Of a DNA stretch of 64,000 bases, positions 8,586 to 17,196 are shown piece by piece (position 1 is the stretch's first letter; every line of letters starts with the position of its first letter). Made by a program: the position numbers and the translations under genes. The notes beneath the pieces are model-generated. The model was not told the origin of the DNA. It worked only from the letters and a program-made list of their open reading frames with translations, and ran no database searches. The stretch comes from Gammaproteobacteria bacterium (lineage in GTDB: Bacteria; Pseudomonadota; Gammaproteobacteria; JAIEPX01). The DNA is taken from contig JAIEPX010000008.1 in the NCBI GenBank assembly GCA_019748175.1, forward strand, positions 496,001 through 560,000. The letters run 5' to 3'.

Positions 8586-8655
8586 CCTAGACTAAATGGC
8601 TAAAACGTTGAGATTTTGTCTAGGTCAGGTGAAAGATTAATTTTTCCACATCTGC
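8586..8655 (+). repeat. Dispersed ~55-nt element, copy 1 (downstream of the 7280 gene)
   Basis: It contains ATGGCTAAAACGTT then AGATTTTGTCTAGG and GGTGAAAGATTAATTTTT. Related sequences are at 13951-14008 (same strand) and, on the minus strand, at 60741-60797 and 62967-63027. This copy also has terminal arms CCTAGAC and GTCTAGG that can pair. It follows the 7280 stop codon, so a role as a 3' element or transcription end is possible; the function is unknown. Confidence 0.65.
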
Positions 8656-8692
8656 ACGAGAATCAACAAAGTACCCAGTCAATTTATAAGAA

Positions 8693-8940
8693 TTACAACA
8701 CAAATTCCTGATCAATCTGATAATCATCCGGTGGTGCTCTTGCACACTGCATCTTTGGTACTTCGACTTCTTCGCCGAGATGAGTGAGTATTTTAGTAAT
8801 ACTCATGGCATTTCTAATAAAGGCGATTAACTTCATTTCCGTACCACAACCCTCACACTTTAATGGATCAACCTCCTACACCATTGCTATTAGCCTAGCC
8901 CAGTTTTTTGACCTTGTTTTCAGTTGAGATTTCAGTATTA
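8693..8940 (-). pseudogene. C-terminal remnant of an IS91-like transposase
   Basis: Reading the minus strand gives 'RSKNWARLIAMV', an in-frame TAG, then 'EVDPLKCEGCGTEMKLIAFI' and 'ITKILTHLGEE' with a final 'CARAPPDDY'. This matches the conserved end of IS91-family transposases (WARLI..V.E.DPL.CP.CG, the IAFI segment, KIL.HLG, RAPP). The stop codon and missing N-terminus make it a decayed fragment. The stretch 8656-9010 holds nothing else I can identify. Confidence 0.72.
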
Positions 8941-9010
8941 ACTTGCTGTGGCGGCAGCTTCGATCTGAAGAGAGGCTTGTATTCCTAGACTTTCTGTTCT
9001 CTCGGGGCTT

Positions 9011-12000
9011 TCAAAGTGTTGCCCCAAAACTCTCGGTAACGTCTGTCATTCTCTTTTCCATCGTATTAGCAAAATATCGTTGTTTGGCGCTTTCTAATTT
9101 AAACAGGGTTATATCAATTATTGAGTAGCCACTTTTACCACTTTGAGTATCCTGAGCTTGGTTTGATTTCGCCGTAATTTCTCTTTCGAATAAGTTAACA
9201 AGATAGGATGCACGTTGTACAAAAGTAATGATGAATTCTCCCGTAGGGTTATTTGGATTATATTCATGGAGGTAATTTTTCAAATAGTCACTCGTTAACA
9301 TGCATAATGAATACAGCTCATAGAGACTGGCATGGTTTAAAAACTCATCTCGAAATCCAACCATAAGTACCGAGCGCAGTATTAAGGCCGCTTGATCCAT
9401 CTTATCGTATAGAGAGATGAGCTCAGAATCATTTTGAGAAGCGTCGATTAGGTCTGTTTTTGCTTTCTGCCGTTGTTCACTGTTTATTTTTGTATCGTAG
9501 TAGCTATAGACGTCATTGATATCCGCGAAAAGCAGTATCTGTTGATATCTATGGGCCATTTCTTGTTCTTGAGATGACTGAATGAAGCTATCGTATGTTG
9601 GAATATTATTGATTAAAGTAAAGCAGTTGTCACGACAGCAATAGTCTTCATCTGTTCCATAGACAAAAAGAGTACTGTTGCTCAGTGCATGAATCCTTGT
9701 TCCATCATAGTCGACGTTTAATGCCGAATTATTATCGAGGGGATGTGTAGCTGTTTGTGAACGCATGTCGTATCGGATATCCCCATCTTCACCTCCGAGT
9801 ATTAGTAACTCTTGTCCTTTTTTGAGCGCGGTAACAATGCACCTATCATTTCTAATTACATATATAGGAGTAGTTTTTTTTATATTGTTGATATCAACTA
9901 AAAAGACTTGATGACATGAAGGGTAAATCAATATATTTTCGTCAAGCCATGTAAGAGTGTTGAGGTACAAGCTGAAACTTCCGCCTCCTAGAGGTACGCT
10001 ACGTATAAGGTTTGTATACTTTTGGTTGGCTACACTACGGGGTTGTTGCCAGACACTTAAGTATCTATAACCATAAATGGAGTATATTATAGCGATTAGA
10101 TTTGCCGATAAACCTGAAAAAACAGCGAAATGCACTAATCCAATTTCACTAATCCGCTCAAGTTTTATGCCCTGCAGGTCTATCACTTGAATATGCCAAC
10201 CTTCTCCAACACAGAATTGTCCGGTTTGATTTAACCATTGAAGGTTTGTGTCGGCATGATACGAAAATTTTACTTCAGCTACTTTGTCTAGCACGATTTG
10301 CCCGTCATTTAAGAGGCTAATAATCATAAGGTCTTCATCAAACTGTAGAATACCCATGATTTGGTCATTAACTTGGGCAATGTCAACTGCATTGAACTTA
10401 GCACTATGTAGTGTAAGCAGAGTCTTTTGATCATTATTATAAACTTGTTTTGCTACCGGTTTATTCACTTCGAGAAGAGAAATAATGTATAAAGTAACGA
10501 CATTGGTTTCAGTATTTTTTACGGTGGCTAGAAATTGTGCATCCGTAAATTTAATTCGGTAAAAACGAACCCTACCGGTATCCATGTTCATATCAGAAAA
10601 TAGATCACGCATCAGATATTGTTTTGAAGTCCAAATTTCATCGTTCGGCCAGCGGCTTTCTATTTCATCATAAATAGAATATAAGCGATTTTTTGCAAAA
10701 ACAGTTCTCGAATAGCCTTGTGCTGCGTTTCGATCGAAAATTGCTTCGTACTTAGTTAATACTTGACCCAATATTTGTTTATAATGACCAAAACATTCAT
10801 GGAAAAGGCTAGGCGTGCAACGTATTTCATAGAGAAATCTTTGGATATACTGTCCCGTATCAATGACTCGGTTTAGTAATGCCAGACGTTCTTCTTGCTC
10901 AGTAGGATCAATGTTCTTAGCAAAAAATTGAGGGTTCTTTAATATTAAATAAATTAGTGTATTTGCTGCATCTGCCCAAATAGCTGGATTTGGTAGGGGG
11001 TTGCGAGAATCAACAGGATGTGTAATGTGCTTATTCACATAGAAGCATAAAGCATTAATTCGCTTTTCAATTGGAAGATTCAGATTAGTAGGTAGAGTTT
11101 TTAAAAGATCTCCTGGTTTTGCGGAAAACAATTCCTCAGCTGAGAAGCGAATCGCGTATTCGCAAAGTGTAAAATAAATCTGAACGAAGGATTTTGAATC
11201 ATAAAATCGTTGATTCAAACAGATAAACTTGGCATGGTTGAAGTCTTTTAATAGATTTGCTTCTAGACCTATTCTGAGTAAGTCATAAATATCATTTGCT
11301 GTTTCTTGTAGTATCGATGCAGCTCTTTGAATGGAACTAAGCTTATTATCTACTTGTTTAAATTGTTCAAGCGAAACCCGATGGATATACACCATCATTT
11401 TTTCAATACGCTCAAAACGACCAACCATTAGCTTGTTATGCGCGGCAATAATTTGCTCAATTCGGTCAAATCGGTAACCAAGGATTTCTTCAATTCGATC
11501 AAAACGTTTGTCTAAAATATCTTCTAATCGATCAAAACGCTGATTGATTTGTAGATGCATCTGTTCCATAATATTTTCGAGTCGATCGATTCGTGCATCA
11601 AAATGCTTTGCCATATTGTTAAGCATTTTGCCAACCTGAGCAAATTGCTGGTCTATATGAATGGCCAGTTTATTGATCATTTCTCCTAATGCTTGAATCT
11701 GTTTTAAAATAACGGCGTTGGGATCATTTTTACGGTTTTTCTTCTGGCCAAAATGATTAAAAACGGAGATCGCTGCTCCGGCAATCGCACCATATGGGCC
11801 AAGCATACCTGCTCCACTGACAGTGCCTGCAGCGATACTCGTTATTGCGCTTGCAATAGCAGCGCCATTCTCAGCGACAACCTGAAAATCGTTGGCTAAA
11901 TCCACACAACCAACAGTACTGAGTAAGGCTGAAAATGCGGTTGCTCCTTTTGAGAAGGCATCGACTTTACTGGATATGCTTAAAGCAACGTTATCGGCTT

Positions 12001-13525
12001 TAGATAAGGCTTCAGTCAACTCTTGTTGTTTTGCCTTAATGGCATCTTTATTGATACCATGGTAAATGTCCTCGCTTGAGTCAAGCAGATTATTCAAACT
12101 TTGCCGTATGGTATTAGCATTTTCAATAGCTTGATTGGCTTTATCAGCATAGTTTGTGACTTGTTGTAATGCGCCCCCTACAAATTGTATTACTTCATTT
12201 TCTTTTAAACTTTGGATCTTACCAACAGCACTCACAATATCGGTCATACTTTGCGCGGCCGTGCCTATTGAGTGGGCCAACTGAGTTGGGTCAGCCGTCT
12301 CATCTAGCATAGGTAAGACTTTTTGGAACTCTCCGTCAACTTTTTCCAGTGAATGGTAAACTGTGTCAACCATTGTGACGAAGCGATCGGGTAGCAATGT
12401 AGCACTCAGTTTAAACTCTGTTGTAAAGCTACGATAATCCGAAATGGTCGAAAGTTCTTTTCCAATGACCGTTTTCATTAGTGTGGTGACCTGATTGAGC
12501 TCTTTCTTGGGCAAGGCACCAGAATTAGAGGAAATAATGGTTAAAAATTCGCTGATATTATGAATGTCGTTTTGGGACTCTTTTTCAACCCTGTTTGCTT
12601 GTTGTCGATATGGGTCAGATGAGAGTAGAATGTCCTCTTCTATTGCCTCAGCCTTCGGTAGGCTATCGGCTATACTCTTTTTGACCTTCTTTGCATAGTC
12701 ATTTGCTAGGTTTGGGTTTACTGCCTGTAGAAAATTGGTCAAATCAATATCGATAGGTCTTTTTTGGCAAGTGCCGCCATTCGGTTCTCTGATAGAGCGA
12801 GTCGGTTGATAAGGTGTGAATTCTGAAACTTCGGACAGTGGACGCAGCGGATTGGGAGATCGGAATAGCGTGGCAAGCGTTTCCCATCTATCGTTAACAA
12901 GACTTTTTAATTCTCCGCCACTGATCGGTATACGAAATTGATTGGTATCATTTTTCAGAAATATCGAGTCCTCAGTTCGTTTGATTTCTATCAGCTCTGT
13001 TGTGGATGAATTGCTTATGTGGTAAGCCCACTTCCCATTGTTTTTATAAGAAAGAGCGATCATTGATTCTCTGTTTTTAAAGAGAGTATCTACTGCATAG
13101 ATACCAATCTGAATTTCTATATTCGGTGTTTTAACTGGATCTTCAGAACCATAAAATGCTTTTTTCAAGAGTTGATAAGCGGGTGTTGAGCCCGCAACAC
13201 GGTTTTCTTCACCCGGAACTCCACTATTGGTATTAAAAACTTCCTGGCCAACTAAAATACAACCTTTGATTTCCCTAGGATAGTTTCCAATGTGGATTTG
13301 AACGCCTTCTCTTGGCAGTGTGTCCGTTAACTGGATGCGCCATTGATCGGATTTATCGTATCGAATAAATGCAGAATAAGTGCCGGGAGGAATTGAACTC
13401 AGATCTGTTTTATTATCTCTATAGGGCAGCTCTAAGGTATGAGCAATAAATTTACCATCGATATAAAGCTCACCTGTTATAGAATAGTTATTAATTGAAA
13501 CACGAATTATGCTGATCTTCATCAT
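9011..13525 (-). CDS. Giant 1504-residue protein: DUF5675 domain, hydrophobic segment, RFDRIE zipper, beta-rich C-terminal half
   Basis: Residues ~1-140 resemble the DUF5675 domain (TLELPYRDNKTDLSSIPPG, then 'VQIHIGNYPREIKGCILVG'), a family often met near phage and secretion loci. A long helical region follows. At ~555-590 there is a Gly/Ala-rich hydrophobic segment (GAGMLGPYGAIAGAAISVF) that could insert in a membrane. Residues ~635-715 carry 11-residue coiled-coil repeats of the form RFDRIEEIL. The region ~1000-1320 is rich in short strands and looks propeller-like. There is no signal peptide. AAGGGG precedes two consecutive ATGs; the second (13522) has the better spacing. Transposase fragments and a duplicated gene tail flank it. 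The layout resembles large pore-forming or contact toxins, but this is inference. Confidence 0.75.
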   Translation of the reverse strand: MMKISIIRVSINNYSITGELYIDGKFIAHTLELPYRDNKTDLSSIPPGTYSAFIRYDKSDQWRIQLTDTLPREGVQIHIGNYPREIKGCILVGQEVFNTNSGVPGEENRVAGSTPAYQLLKKAFYGSEDPVKTPNIEIQIGIYAVDTLFKNRESMIALSYKNNGKWAYHISNSSTTELIEIKRTEDSIFLKNDTNQFRIPISGGELKSLVNDRWETLATLFRSPNPLRPLSEVSEFTPYQPTRSIREPNGGTCQKRPIDIDLTNFLQAVNPNLANDYAKKVKKSIADSLPKAEAIEEDILLSSDPYRQQANRVEKESQNDIHNISEFLTIISSNSGALPKKELNQVTTLMKTVIGKELSTISDYRSFTTEFKLSATLLPDRFVTMVDTVYHSLEKVDGEFQKVLPMLDETADPTQLAHSIGTAAQSMTDIVSAVGKIQSLKENEVIQFVGGALQQVTNYADKANQAIENANTIRQSLNNLLDSSEDIYHGINKDAIKAKQQELTEALSKADNVALSISSKVDAFSKGATAFSALLSTVGCVDLANDFQVVAENGAAIASAITSIAAGTVSGAGMLGPYGAIAGAAISVFNHFGQKKNRKNDPNAVILKQIQALGEMINKLAIHIDQQFAQVGKMLNNMAKHFDARIDRLENIMEQMHLQINQRFDRLEDILDKRFDRIEEILGYRFDRIEQIIAAHNKLMVGRFERIEKMMVYIHRVSLEQFKQVDNKLSSIQRAASILQETANDIYDLLRIGLEANLLKDFNHAKFICLNQRFYDSKSFVQIYFTLCEYAIRFSAEELFSAKPGDLLKTLPTNLNLPIEKRINALCFYVNKHITHPVDSRNPLPNPAIWADAANTLIYLILKNPQFFAKNIDPTEQEERLALLNRVIDTGQYIQRFLYEIRCTPSLFHECFGHYKQILGQVLTKYEAIFDRNAAQGYSRTVFAKNRLYSIYDEIESRWPNDEIWTSKQYLMRDLFSDMNMDTGRVRFYRIKFTDAQFLATVKNTETNVVTLYIISLLEVNKPVAKQVYNNDQKTLLTLHSAKFNAVDIAQVNDQIMGILQFDEDLMIISLLNDGQIVLDKVAEVKFSYHADTNLQWLNQTGQFCVGEGWHIQVIDLQGIKLERISEIGLVHFAVFSGLSANLIAIIYSIYGYRYLSVWQQPRSVANQKYTNLIRSVPLGGGSFSLYLNTLTWLDENILIYPSCHQVFLVDINNIKKTTPIYVIRNDRCIVTALKKGQELLILGGEDGDIRYDMRSQTATHPLDNNSALNVDYDGTRIHALSNSTLFVYGTDEDYCCRDNCFTLINNIPTYDSFIQSSQEQEMAHRYQQILLFADINDVYSYYDTKINSEQRQKAKTDLIDASQNDSELISLYDKMDQAALILRSVLMVGFRDEFLNHASLYELYSLCMLTSDYLKNYLHEYNPNNPTGEFIITFVQRASYLVNLFEREITAKSNQAQDTQSGKSGYSIIDITLFKLESAKQRYFANTMEKRMTDVTESFGATL

Positions 13526-13549
13526 GAGCCCCTTTTATGAAAGATACCC

Positions 13550-13816
13550 TTAAGTCCTCAACAAGGACTTATGACAAGTCTTACATCGATATCGTGACGC
13601 TATCAGATTGTTATCCTGAAGACAAGCGCATGTATTGGGCCACCAAATATTGCACTCGTGTTGGTTGTTAAAAATAAGGAACTGTAGAGGTGATTTCAAG
13701 CCAAGAGCCCAATGAGGTCTCTGGGTATTAAACCACGACAAATAATCCACTAATCGTTCATTAAATGCTCTTGTATCCATCAAGTCGTCCATATGATAAT
13801 TCACAAACTCCTCCTG
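13550..13816 (-). pseudogene. C-terminal remnant of an IS481/IS3-like transposase
   Basis: The minus strand reads 'QEEFVNYHMDDL' then 'YLSWFNTQRPHWALGLKSPL', the typical end of rve-type integrase-core transposases (WYNTERPH.ALG.KSP). An in-frame TAG lies directly before QEEF and the DDE core is absent, so only the tail survives. Its 5' break at about 13816 almost abuts the start of the gene-tail duplication at 13832, which suggests a rearrangement junction. Confidence 0.8.
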
Positions 13817-13831
13817 CTATGAGGTTTATTG

Positions 13832-13929
13832 TCTTACGCACAGCACGTGAAAATTTAGCTGAATTTCTTCCCAAAAAGAGTGATATCACTCAGCAGATCA
13901 CTGTTTCTACTTTTTCAAGTAACAGATAA
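13832..13929 (+). pseudogene. 3' fragment of a lost paralog of the 7280 gene
   Basis: This stretch encodes LRTARENLAEFLPKKSD followed by a short divergent tail and TAA. The first 17 residues are identical to the C-terminal region of the 7280-8563 protein and the DNA is nearly identical over the first ~65 bases. No start or upstream coding sequence exists; the homology begins abruptly next to a transposase remnant. The similarity continues past the stop through the element at 13951-14008. Confidence 0.85.
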
Positions 13930-13950
13930 TTGTAATCACTTAGCATCTAA

Positions 13951-14008
13951 ATTAAAAATGTTCAGATTTTGTCTAGGTCTGGTGAAAAATTAATTTTTCC
14001 ACATCTGC
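13951..14008 (+). repeat. Dispersed ~55-nt element, copy 2
   Basis: It shares AGATTTTGTCTAGGT, then GGTGAAAAATTAATTTTTCC and CACATCTGC, with 8586-8655, and follows the truncated paralog tail just as copy 1 follows the intact gene. Together with 13832-13929 it forms a direct repeat of 8463-8655. Confidence 0.7.
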
Positions 14009-14116
14009 CTGACAACCAACTTAGGGGTAAGAAGTTGCTTGCGAATCAGGACACTTATCGTTAAAAAACGTAATCCTGGGTCAGCTTGATGTTTAAATGA
14101 CGAGAGATTATTATCA

Positions 14117-14350
14117 GCAATAAAGAAAAAAATTACGGAAGTCAACTCTCAATTTCGCGATGGTGTTTTTTATTCTGATGAGAAAGGCATTTTACAGTTT
14201 GCAGATGTTTATCACTTAGGCAAAGAAGATTCGGATCAAGTTGAGGCTTGAGTACGCAAACGACTATTAAGTTTATTTAAGCGCCGAGTGATATTGACGG
14301 AAGAGCAGAAGAGAGTCTTTGGTCAGCTTTGTATTGAAGTTGGGGTGTGA
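14117..14350 (+). pseudogene. Internal remnant of an IS91-like transposase
   Basis: The plus strand encodes 'QFRDGVFYSDEKGILQFADV', 'YHLGKEDSDQVEA', an in-frame TGA, then 'VRKRLLSLFKRRVILTEEQ'. This resembles the middle of IS91-type transposases (HGVF..D..G...F, then V..RVLR.L.RRGLL). There is no start and the reading is broken, so it is a relic. It lies on the opposite strand to the IS91 tail at 8693-8940, and the two bracket the 1504-residue gene. Confidence 0.5.
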
Positions 14351-14378
14351 CTTTAATTGGGCTGAAAATGCATTGCCC

Positions 14379-14404
14379 AAAAAAAGGGCAAACTTAGTTT
14401 GCCC
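14379..14404 (-). terminator. Rho-independent terminator of the RRM gene
   Basis: On the minus strand GGGCAAAC and GTTTGCCC form a stem with a 2-nt centre (14386-14404), followed by seven T residues (14379-14385). It lies a few bases after the stop of the 14413-14712 gene. Confidence 0.85.
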
Positions 14405-14412
14405 TCATTCTG

Positions 14413-14712
14413 CTAGTAACGGTCTCTACCGCCGCCACTACCACGACGATCACCGCCACGATCACCCTCTTCACGTTCACGAGCTTCGTTAACGCGGAGT
14501 TTACGGCCATTCGTTTCGGTATCATTCAGAGCTAGAGCCTTAGACATAGCGCTCTTGTCTTTGAAAGACACAAACCCAAAACCTTTTGATCGGCCAGTAG
14601 CACGGTCAATGATCAGGTTTGCAGACTCAATTTCACCGTATTGTTCGAACATTTGGTGTAACTCTTGTTCGTCAACGCTAAAAGGCAGATTGCCCACATA
14701 AATTTTATTCAT
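14413..14712 (-). CDS. Single-RRM RNA-binding protein with Gly/Arg tail
   Basis: A 99-residue protein with one RNA recognition motif: RNP2 'IYVGNL' at residues 3-8 and RNP1 'KGFGFVSF' near 44-51, followed by a basic Arg/Gly/Asp-rich tail. Such small RRM proteins occur in cyanobacteria and many proteobacteria, bind single-stranded RNA and are often cold-induced. The long upstream region (14713-14867), which holds no other gene, would suit a regulated 5' leader, but no specific structure is claimed. AGGAA precedes the ATG. It is monocistronic, with its own terminator. Confidence 0.92.
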   Translation of the reverse strand: MNKIYVGNLPFSVDEQELHQMFEQYGEIESANLIIDRATGRSKGFGFVSFKDKSAMSKALALNDTETNGRKLRVNEAREREEGDRGGDRRGSGGGRDRY

Positions 14713-14867
14713 CGATTACAGTTCCTAAAAATTAAAGACTTAGCCCCCAGCGTAACACCCTTCGTTGCTGATTACACTACTATTATCTCCCATTCGCGAA
14801 AATAGTCGCTGAAATGCCCAAAACCGCCTAATTGAGGGCCGTGGATTGAGGGCGCAAACGCACCTGC

Positions 14868-16595
14868 TTAGAGTAGAAGATCACCTTTTGATCTAGACTC
14901 ATTTTTTTGTGCAGTTCCGTTTGGTGGCATGATGCTAGGCGGATCTTGGAAAAAGCGAAGAGATATTGGATCGGTCAGGAAGCTTGCAAGCGAGTGCTCA
15001 GAAATGCCAGCAGGAAGAATTAGTTTAATGATGACCTTGCGGACGTCCGTGGGCAGATTAGCTAAAGTTGTTTGGAGCTTAGCTGTTTTTCTATGAAAAA
15101 ACGCCGGATGAAACAGGAAATTCACTCTAAAGCTGAGGAACTGATCATTTTTTTTAAGCCCCGCTGTTATCTTTGGAGAGCTAACACCAAGCAGTCTCAG
15201 TAAGGTGGTATTGTTGCTGAGAGCGTTAGCGAGGAGTTCTGCGCCAGCCTCATCGATGTCATTGTCTGTAAGATCAATGTCGGTAAGGGCTGTGTTGCGC
15301 TGCAGGGCGTTAGCGAGATAGGCGGCGCCAGCATTGCTGATCTTATTGTGCGTAAGGTCAATGGCGGTGAGGGTAGTATTCTTCTCAAAAGCCCTGGCGA
15401 AGATTTCTGTTCCAGCATCCTTGATCGTATTATACCTAAGGTTAATGGCAATGAGGTAAGTGTTCTTCTCAAGGGCGTTAGCCAGGTGTATTGCGCCGGC
15501 CGCGTCGATTTCATTGCTCCCGATCTTAAGGGAGGTGAGCGGAGTGTTCAGCTCAAGGACGTTAGCCAGGTGTGCTGCGCCTGCATTGCCGATCATATTG
15601 TTTTGAAGGGTAATAGTCCTAAGGGACACGTTGATCTGAAACGCATTGGCAAGGTCTGCTGTGCCTCTATCGCTGATTTGATTGTACCCAAGGTCAATGG
15701 AGGTGAGGGAGCTGTTCTTTTCTAGGGCCTTGGCGAAGTCTGCTGCGCCCTTATCCCCCATCTTATTGCCCATAAGGTCAATGGAGGTCAGGGAGGTGTT
15801 TTTCTCCAGGGCCCTGGCGAGGTGCGCTGCGCCAGTATCGAGGATGTCGTTGAAGTCAAGTGCAAGGGTTATCAGCGAGGTATTGCGCTGAAGGGCTTTC
15901 GCGAGGTGGGCTGCGCCAGCAGGGCTTATATCATTGCTCCCAAGTTCAATGGACGTCAGCGAGGTGTTGCACTGAAGGGCGTTGGCGAGGTGTTGCACGC
16001 CCGCATCGCTAATTTTATTATGCCGAAGGCTAATGAAGGTGACAACGGTGTTGTGCTGAAGGACGTTAGCGAGGTGTTCTGCGCCGGTGGCGTCGATCTC
16101 ATTGAGCGCAAGGTTAATGGAGGTGAGGGAGATGCTCTTCTCAAGGGCGCTGGCGAGGTGTGCCGCACCGATACTGTCGATCCTATTAAGCTCAAGGTCA
16201 ATGGAATGGAGTGAGCTGTTGCACAGCAGGGCGTTGGCAAGGTGCGCTACGCCAGCTGGGCCGATTTCATTGCCTCTAAGGTAAAGGAAGGTGAGGGAGC
16301 TGTTGCGCATAAGGGCGTTGGCGAGGTGTTCTGCGCCAACAGGGCCGAGCTCATTGTTCCTTAGGTCAATGGAGGTGAGGGAGGTGTTACTCTCAAGGGC
16401 CTTGGCGAGGTATTCTGCGCCGGTACCGTTGATGTTATTGCCCTCAAGATCAATCGAGGTGAGGGAGGTGTTTTTCTCAAGGGCTTTGGCGAGTTGTTCT
16501 GCGCCACCCGAGTCGATGTCATGGTACCGAAGGTCAATAGTGGTGAGGGAGCTGTCTTGCGCAATAGTCTCCAATAAATGGGTGAAGTCCTTCAT
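14868..16595 (-). CDS. Leucine-rich repeat protein, 16 repeats of 28 residues (RNase-inhibitor type)
   Basis: Residues ~15-463 are 16 unbroken 28-residue repeats of the form TSLTSIDLxxNxIxxxGAxHLAxALxxN, the eukaryote-like ribonuclease-inhibitor/NLR class of LRR. These fold into a curved protein-binding solenoid. The ~110-residue C-terminal part is unrelated, with a short motif-free helical region and a Lys/Ser-rich end. There is no signal peptide. The repeats are highly similar at DNA level and visibly richer in G+C than the neighbours, which suggests recent expansion or transfer. In Legionellales such proteins are often host-directed effectors; that role is inference here. Confidence 0.88.
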   Translation of the reverse strand: MKDFTHLLETIAQDSSLTTIDLRYHDIDSGGAEQLAKALEKNTSLTSIDLEGNNINGTGAEYLAKALESNTSLTSIDLRNNELGPVGAEHLANALMRNSSLTFLYLRGNEIGPAGVAHLANALLCNSSLHSIDLELNRIDSIGAAHLASALEKSISLTSINLALNEIDATGAEHLANVLQHNTVVTFISLRHNKISDAGVQHLANALQCNTSLTSIELGSNDISPAGAAHLAKALQRNTSLITLALDFNDILDTGAAHLARALEKNTSLTSIDLMGNKMGDKGAADFAKALEKNSSLTSIDLGYNQISDRGTADLANAFQINVSLRTITLQNNMIGNAGAAHLANVLELNTPLTSLKIGSNEIDAAGAIHLANALEKNTYLIAINLRYNTIKDAGTEIFARAFEKNTTLTAIDLTHNKISNAGAAYLANALQRNTALTDIDLTDNDIDEAGAELLANALSNNTTLLRLLGVSSPKITAGLKKNDQFLSFRVNFLFHPAFFHRKTAKLQTTLANLPTDVRKVIIKLILPAGISEHSLASFLTDPISLRFFQDPPSIMPPNGTAQKNESRSKGDLLL

Positions 16596-16906
16596 GACCT
16601 AAACTCCGGTTTTCTGAGCGACACAGCCCTTGCTGATTTGAGGGATAAAGGTTTCACCTGATCAGCCGTCAAAGTAGGTAGAGTGCCCAGCTTGCTCACT
16701 GAAATCAATAGCTTAACATTAAATCTGTAGTGCAAGTATGGAGGGGGGGGTAACCTGGTCAAGCGATTTCGAGTAGGTAATACTTTGGGTCCTGAATGAT
16801 AGTGATGGCCACCTACTTGTTACCTGCCTGTTGGAAATTATGCTTGTCGCTAACCGGATAATCTTCTTGACAAATTTTCACCTGAGATAGGCAAAAGATG
16901 AACGTT
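16596..16906. other. Intergenic stretch with no recognised feature
   Basis: No gene, clear promoter or terminator seen. It holds an 8-G run at 16743-16750. The upstream signals of the LRR gene should lie in its first part, but I cannot place them. Confidence 0.4.
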
Positions 16907-17194
16907 TTAATCTTGACATCGCATGCTTAGTTCTTCGAGTAATTTGATCATTTTCTCATGCTTATGAAGTCGAGCGATATCCAGAGCTGTTTGACCATCA
17001 GGAATTGTTTGCGCATTAACTTTAGCTCCTGCAGTGATGAGCAGAGCAACCACATCCACAGCATTGTGTTGAGCTGCAAAATGTAGTGGTGTGATATTCG
17101 CAGGATCAAGACAGGCATTCGCATCAGCACCATTTTCAAGAGCAGCACGTACGGCAACAGCATCATTATGAATGACAGCTTCTATTAAGTTCAT
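16907..17194 (-). CDS. Small ankyrin-repeat protein
   Basis: A 95-residue protein made almost entirely of ankyrin repeats: 'AVRAALENGADANA', 'TPLHFAAQHNAVDVVALLI', then 'GAKVNAQ...GQTALDIARLH'. About two and a half repeats are present, a protein-protein interaction fold. There is no signal peptide. It starts 2 bases after the tamB stop, and the AGGGGA ribosome site lies inside the tamB end, so it is probably the last gene of the bamD-tamA-tamB operon. That position is odd for a eukaryote-like module. Confidence 0.88.
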   Translation of the reverse strand: MNLIEAVIHNDAVAVRAALENGADANACLDPANITPLHFAAQHNAVDVVALLITAGAKVNAQTIPDGQTALDIARLHKHEKMIKLLEELSMRCQD

Positions 17195-17196
17195 TG

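Noticed and set aside
8943..9128. Small plus-strand gene at the end of the 1504-residue gene
   Set aside because: It overlaps the giant gene antisense, has no ribosome site and shows no recognisable protein.
13550..13804. Intact small transposase gene
   Set aside because: Only the C-terminal rve tail is present and an in-frame stop precedes it; it is listed as a remnant.
15197..16564. Long open frames on both strands within the LRR gene
   Set aside because: They are shadows of the repetitive G+C-rich LRR sequence with repeated low-complexity products and no family motifs.
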